A stretch of DNA of 64,000 bases from Streptomyces sp. HD. GTDB taxonomy: Bacteria > Actinomycetota > Actinomycetes > Streptomycetales > Streptomycetaceae. How positions within the stretch are numbered: the stretch's first letter is position 1; each line of letters starts with the position of its first letter. The DNA is taken from NCBI RefSeq assembly GCF_028369295.1, contig NZ_JAQMYP010000004.1, positions 186,001 to 250,000 of the forward strand. Reading direction: 5' to 3'. The position numbers were made by a program, and so were the translations under genes. The notes beneath the pieces are model-generated. The model made no database searches and was not told the DNA's origin. It saw nothing but the letters and a program-made list of their open reading frames with translations. This document shows, in pieces, positions 60,697 to 64,000 of the stretch.

Positions 60697-61460
60697 CGGG
60701 CCACCTCCAGGCGCACACGCCCGCCGTGCGCGAGCCGGTGCACCGACACGCCGGGCGCACGCTCGGCCGCGAGGCGCGCGAACTCGTCGCCGGGTGCGTG
60801 GAATTCGTGGGGACGCACGGCATCCATGCCGATCGGCCAGTAGGTGCCGAAATGCACCGGCACGGCGCTGCGCGGCGACAGCCGGGCCAGTGCCTCGGCC
60901 GCCCGTGCCGCGTTCAGATGGCCGTCCCCGAGATACGGCCCCCAGCCGCCCACCGGCAGCAGCGTCACGTCGACCGGCCCGACCTCCTCGGCCATGGCAT
61001 CGAACAGCCCGGTGTCTCCGGCGAAGTACGTGCGCCCCTCGCCCTCGACGACATAGCCGAGAGCGGGGGAGCGGTGCGGACCGAAGGGCAGCCGGCGTCC
61101 GTCGTGCCGGGCGGGCACGGCCCGTACCGTCAGCCCGCCCACCGACACCACGTCCCCGGGGGACATCTCGGTCACCCGCAGCCCCGTGAGGCGGCGCAGG
61201 CCCGGCACCGCGCGGGGCGCGCCGGCCGGCACGAGCAGTCGGGTGCCCGGCGCCAGCCTCGCGAGGGACGGAACATGCAAGTGGTCGGCGTGCAGGTGGG
61301 AGACGACGGCGACGTCGGCCCGCCAGGCGTCGGGCGGTGGCAGTGCGCCCCGGCGGCGCCGGAGGTGCGCCAGGCGGCGCGCGAACAAAGGGTCGGTGAG
61401 AACGCGCACGTTCGAGTCCTCGACCGTGCAGGTGGCGTGACCCCACCAGGTGATCTCCAC
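60693..61460 (-). CDS. MBL-fold metal-dependent hydrolase (UlaG-like)
   Basis: This 255-residue protein starts VEITWWGHATCTVEDSNVRV. Its metal-binding motif is VSHLHADHLHVPSL near residue 55, with a FAGDTGLFDAM aspartate near 160 and a VPVHFGTYWPIG histidine near 210. The pattern matches L-ascorbate-6-phosphate lactonase-like MBL enzymes. GTG 61460 was chosen since AAAGGAG is ideally spaced; a GTG two codons upstream overlaps the ribosome binding site. It is coupled to the DedA gene downstream. Confidence 0.86.
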   Translation of the reverse strand: MEITWWGHATCTVEDSNVRVLTDPLFARRLAHLRRRRGALPPPDAWRADVAVVSHLHADHLHVPSLARLAPGTRLLVPAGAPRAVPGLRRLTGLRVTEMSPGDVVSVGGLTVRAVPARHDGRRLPFGPHRSPALGYVVEGEGRTYFAGDTGLFDAMAEEVGPVDVTLLPVGGWGPYLGDGHLNAARAAEALARLSPRSAVPVHFGTYWPIGMDAVRPHEFHAPGDEFARLAAERAPGVSVHRLAHGGRVRLEVAR

Positions 61461-61550
61461 CGGCACCTCCTTTGCCTCCTTCGCGCGACTCCCCGAAGCG
61501 TACGGGCTGGAGTAGGGTCGGCGGCGAAACCCGGAGGTGAGGGGGACGCC

Positions 61551-61958
61551 ATGGGGCCATCCATAGTGCGCGTCACGGCGATCGCCAGTCTGACGCCGCT
61601 CGAAGAACTGGACGCCGACCCCTTCCTGGTGGACTCCCGCAGCCAGCACGCGATGTGCGCACACTGGGCCGCCGAACACGGGTACGTCATCGCGCGTGAG
61701 CTCCTCGTACGAGGGCTGCGGGCCGACCACAGCGTGCTGTGGGAAGGCGTCCGGCCCGGCCTCGATCTGTTCGTGGCGCCCAGCCGCAGGGTGCTGGAGA
61801 GCGCGCTGTCGTCCGTCGAGGAGTTCACCGCGGAGTGCGCACGGCGCGGGGTGCGGGTGGAGACGGTGGGGCGGGCCGAGCCGTTGTACGACGCGCAGAT
61901 GAAGGCCCGGGTGCACCGTCGGCTGTCGATGCCGACGGCGGGGTACGACGGACGCTAG
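61551..61958 (+). CDS. Conserved hypothetical protein (135 aa)
   Basis: I do not recognise this 135-residue protein. It is soluble, with alternating helix and strand patterns (TPLEELDADPFLVDSRSQHA, then HGYVIARELLVRG, and LDLFVAPSRRVLESALSSVE). CCGGAGGTGAGGGGG precedes the ATG. Codon use is like that of its neighbours. It is divergent from the MBL-DedA pair, with no obvious operator. Similar small proteins occur in Streptomyces; no role is suggested. Confidence 0.65.
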   Translation: MGPSIVRVTAIASLTPLEELDADPFLVDSRSQHAMCAHWAAEHGYVIARELLVRGLRADHSVLWEGVRPGLDLFVAPSRRVLESALSSVEEFTAECARRGVRVETVGRAEPLYDAQMKARVHRRLSMPTAGYDGR

Positions 61959-62026
61959 GCGCTCCGCCGAGGGGGCCGGGGTGGGGCGTCTTTTGGCCGC
62001 GGCGCCGTGAGGGTTGGTCGCGCTCG

Positions 62027-62050
62027 CGCGGCGGAGCCGCATATCGATAC
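62027..62050. repeat. Inverted 24-bp repeat, copy 2 (mate at 60010-60033)
   Basis: This is the perfect inverse of 60010-60033 and continues with a further similar GC-rich tail (CGCGCCCCT). It lies in the gap between the unknown gene and the phosphodiesterase-like gene. Confidence 0.8.
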
Positions 62051-62056
62051 AGCCTC

Positions 62057-62075
62057 GCGCCCCTTTCAGGGGCGC
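62057..62075 (+). terminator. Short hairpin after the 135-aa gene
   Basis: GCGCCCCT-TTC-AGGGGCGC is a perfect 8-bp stem with a three-base loop. It may end the upstream transcript; there is no U-run. Confidence 0.55.
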
Positions 62076-62187
62076 TGCCCCAGCGCAGGCGACAAAGGGA
62101 ACTGGTGGGCACCTGGGACCGTTGTGTCAGGCTGGGGGCGTATAGGCCCGTTTCGGGGCGGTGGGCCGGACGTGAGGTGGGCTGGGC

Positions 62188-64000
62188 GTGCGTGGGCGTT
62201 GGCGGCGGATTGCCAGTCAGGTCGGGCGGAGCGTGGCCGTGTGGGCCGTCTCCACCGTGACCATGCTCGTGCTCGCCGGGATCCTGCCGGACTTCCAGTT
62301 GCAGTCGGCGGACGGTGACAGCGCCACCCGGATCGCCATCACCGCGGCCCTCGGCGCCGGCGCCTTCGGTCTGCTCTCCGCGCTCGTCTGGCCCCTGCTC
62401 GTACGGCTGCTGCTGCTCGTGCCGGCGCTGGTCCTCGGCCTGCTGGTGTTCTTCCTCAACGGCTCGCTGCTCATCGTCGCCCTGCGCCTCGTGCCCTCCG
62501 GCGACAGCGAGGCCGCCCCCGAGACCGCCGTCATCGTCGCCGCCGTGATGTCCGCCGTCGCCTCCGCCACCGGCGCCGCCCTGGCCGTACGGGACGACGA
62601 CGCGTACCGGCGCCGGCTGTACCGTCTGGCCGACCGTCGGCGCAGAGCCCTGCCACCCGGCCCGTCCAGCCCCGGCACCGTCTTCATCCAGCTCGACGGC
62701 GTCGGGCACGACGTCCTGCTCGCCGCCGTCGGCAAGGGCCTGATGCCCACCGTCGCCCGCTGGCTGGGCGATCACACCGGCCGCCCCGACCGCACCGACG
62801 GCACCCGGCCCGGCGCCGCCCCCACCCACCGCCTCACGCCCTGGCGCACCGACTGGTCCAGCCAGACCGGCGCCAGCCAGCTGGGCATCCTGCACGGCAG
62901 CAACCACGACGTCCCCGCCTTCCGCTGGTACGAGAAGGCCGGCCGCGAGGTCGTGGTCTGCAACCGCCCCACCAGCGCCGCCGAACTCCAGCGCCGCGCC
63001 GTCGACCGCACCGGCGACGGCGGACTGCTCAGCGTCGACGGCGCCAGCCGCGGCAACCTCTTCAGCGGCGGCGCCGACGAGCAGGCCCTCGTGCTGTCCA
63101 TCGCCACCAAGCGCCGCGGCCGCCGCAACCGCTCCCGCGCGGGCTACTTCGCCTACTTCTCCGACCCGGCCAACGCCGTCCGCACCGCCCTGTCCTTCAT
63201 CGCCGAGGTCGGCCGCGAGATCGGCGAGTCCACCCGGGCCCGCGCCCGCAAGGTCCGGCCGAGGGTCTCCCGCGGCGGCCTCTACCCCTTCGTCCGCGCC
63301 TTCGCGACCGTCGTCGAGCGGGACGTCGTCGTCGCCGCGGTCATGGGCGACATGCTCGCCGGCCGCACCGCCGTCTACGCCGACCTCGTTGCGTACGACG
63401 AGGTGGCGCACCACTCCGGGCCGTGCAGCCGCGACGCCGAGAAGGTCCTCGAACGCCTCGACCGGGCACTGGCGTTGATCGAGAAGGTCGCCGAGCACGC
63501 GCCGCGGCCGTACCGGATCGTCGTGCTGTCGGACCACGGGCAGAGCCCCGGCGAGACCTTCCGCGCCCGCTACGGCCTCGGCCTCGGCGAACTGGTGCGG
63601 GCCGGCTGCGGGCTGCCCGTGCCGCGCAAGGCTCGGCGCACCCACAGCGGTGCCGAGGCCCGCGCGGCCGTGCGCGCGGCGCTGCGCCGTCCCGTCGAGG
63701 AGGGCGGCGAGCAGCACCGCCCCGCGCGCCGCCGTTCCGAGCCGATCGTGCTGGCCTCCGGCAACCTCGGGCTGGTCTCCTTCCCGGACGTGCCGCACCG
63801 GATGACCAGGGAGGAGATCGACGCCCGCCACCCGGCCCTGCTCACCACCCTCGCCAACCACCCCGGCGTCGGCTTCCTGCTGGTCCGCAGCGAGCAGCAC
63901 GGCGGACTCGTGCTCGGCGCGTACGGCGCGGAGATCCCCCTGGACCGGCTGGACGCCGACCCCGGGCCGTTGGAGGTCTTCGGGCCGGGCGCCGCCGACG
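62188..64000 (+). CDS. Membrane protein with phosphodiesterase/alkaline-phosphatase-like domain (phage-holin-family annotation), 3' end outside
   Basis: The GTG start at 62188 is preceded by GAGGTGGG; an in-frame stop at 62173 excludes longer forms. The first ~150 residues hold about four hydrophobic helices (VTMLVLAGILPDFQ, ALGAGAFGLLSALVWPLL, LLLLVPALVLGLLVFFLNG). The large C-terminal part carries a FIQLDGVGHDVL start, GDMLAGRTAVYADLVAYDEV and RIVVLSDHGQSPGET. This set of aspartates and histidines fits the alkaline phosphatase/nucleotide pyrophosphatase superfamily. It probably hydrolyses a phosphodiester outside the membrane. The end of the gene lies beyond 64000. Confidence 0.8.
   Translation, partial: MRGRWRRIASQVGRSVAVWAVSTVTMLVLAGILPDFQLQSADGDSATRIAITAALGAGAFGLLSALVWPLLVRLLLLVPALVLGLLVFFLNGSLLIVALRLVPSGDSEAAPETAVIVAAVMSAVASATGAALAVRDDDAYRRRLYRLADRRRRALPPGPSSPGTVFIQLDGVGHDVLLAAVGKGLMPTVARWLGDHTGRPDRTDGTRPGAAPTHRLTPWRTDWSSQTGASQLGILHGSNHDVPAFRWYEKAGREVVVCNRPTSAAELQRRAVDRTGDGGLLSVDGASRGNLFSGGADEQALVLSIATKRRGRRNRSRAGYFAYFSDPANAVRTALSFIAEVGREIGESTRARARKVRPRVSRGGLYPFVRAFATVVERDVVVAAVMGDMLAGRTAVYADLVAYDEVAHHSGPCSRDAEKVLERLDRALALIEKVAEHAPRPYRIVVLSDHGQSPGETFRARYGLGLGELVRAGCGLPVPRKARRTHSGAEARAAVRAALRRPVEEGGEQHRPARRRSEPIVLASGNLGLVSFPDVPHRMTREEIDARHPALLTTLANHPGVGFLLVRSEQHGGLVLGAYGAEIPLDRLDADPGPLEVFGPGAAD

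Noticed and set aside
61825..63900. Leftward frame opposite the phosphodiesterase-like gene
   Set aside because: It is low-complexity and antisense to a recognised protein.

Overview
The window is high-GC DNA with actinomycete codon use, GTG/TTG starts, purine-rich ribosome binding sites and TetR, DUF2993, DUF2795, ANTAR and SigB/SigF-type sigma genes. Together these point to a Streptomyces or close relative. No rRNA, tRNA or CRISPR array was seen. All assignments come from reading the sequence; no database search was run.

0-9.1 kb: housekeeping and stress genes. These are a partial methyltransferase, a PAP2/diacylglycerol-kinase fusion, a histidine phosphatase, an ABC-F ATPase and a DUF6158 protein. 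A leftward DUF2795-CBS-DJ1-catalase operon follows. Several genes here sit behind sequences resembling Streptomyces SigB-type promoters (GNNT-N14-16-GGGTAC).

9.1-11.7 kb: a graveyard of broken genes, with a TniQ-like remnant, the tail of a hydrolase, a multiply frameshifted ISAs1 transposase and a membrane-protein tail.

11.6-18.6 kb: two back-to-back operons. Leftward runs DUF4331 - TPR - TetR, with three copies of one 21-bp operator in its two control regions. Rightward runs an unknown protein - DyP peroxidase - catalase-like heme protein, followed by a terminator and a second TetR.

19.8-23.7 kb: an MFS drug exporter with a divergent TetR, a DUF2993 lipoprotein-like protein, and another TetR.

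23.8-50.6 kb: an aromatic-compound catabolic island. Module A (23.8-29.8, rightward) has extradiol dioxygenase, FAA hydrolase, MhpA-like hydroxylase, acetoacetyl-CoA ligase and DoxX. Module B (30.7-34.1, leftward) has a two-component flavin monooxygenase with reductase and an acyl-CoA ligase, divergent from a LysR gene. Module C (35.2-40.0, leftward) has an alpha/beta hydrolase, TfdB-like hydroxylase, intradiol (hydroxyquinol-type) dioxygenase and maleylacetate reductase. Module D (41.8-45.3, leftward) has FAA hydrolase, one-domain extradiol dioxygenase and an FAD hydroxylase, next to a PucR regulator. Module E (47.1-48.3) has an alpha/beta hydrolase and a deletion scar, with a TetR gene at 50.6 kb whose upstream motif recurs before module E. 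Modules B and C share a precisely conserved composite regulatory element, so they are probably one regulon. IS and deletion remnants lie between modules.

51-64 kb: stress and signalling genes again. These include a thiamine-diphosphate oxidase, a SigB/SigF-type sigma factor, a PAS-GAF protein, a GAF-ANTAR protein, a secreted Gly-rich protein, a PLP-fold protein without its catalytic lysine, two MBL hydrolases, a DedA protein and a membrane phosphodiesterase-like protein cut by the window end.
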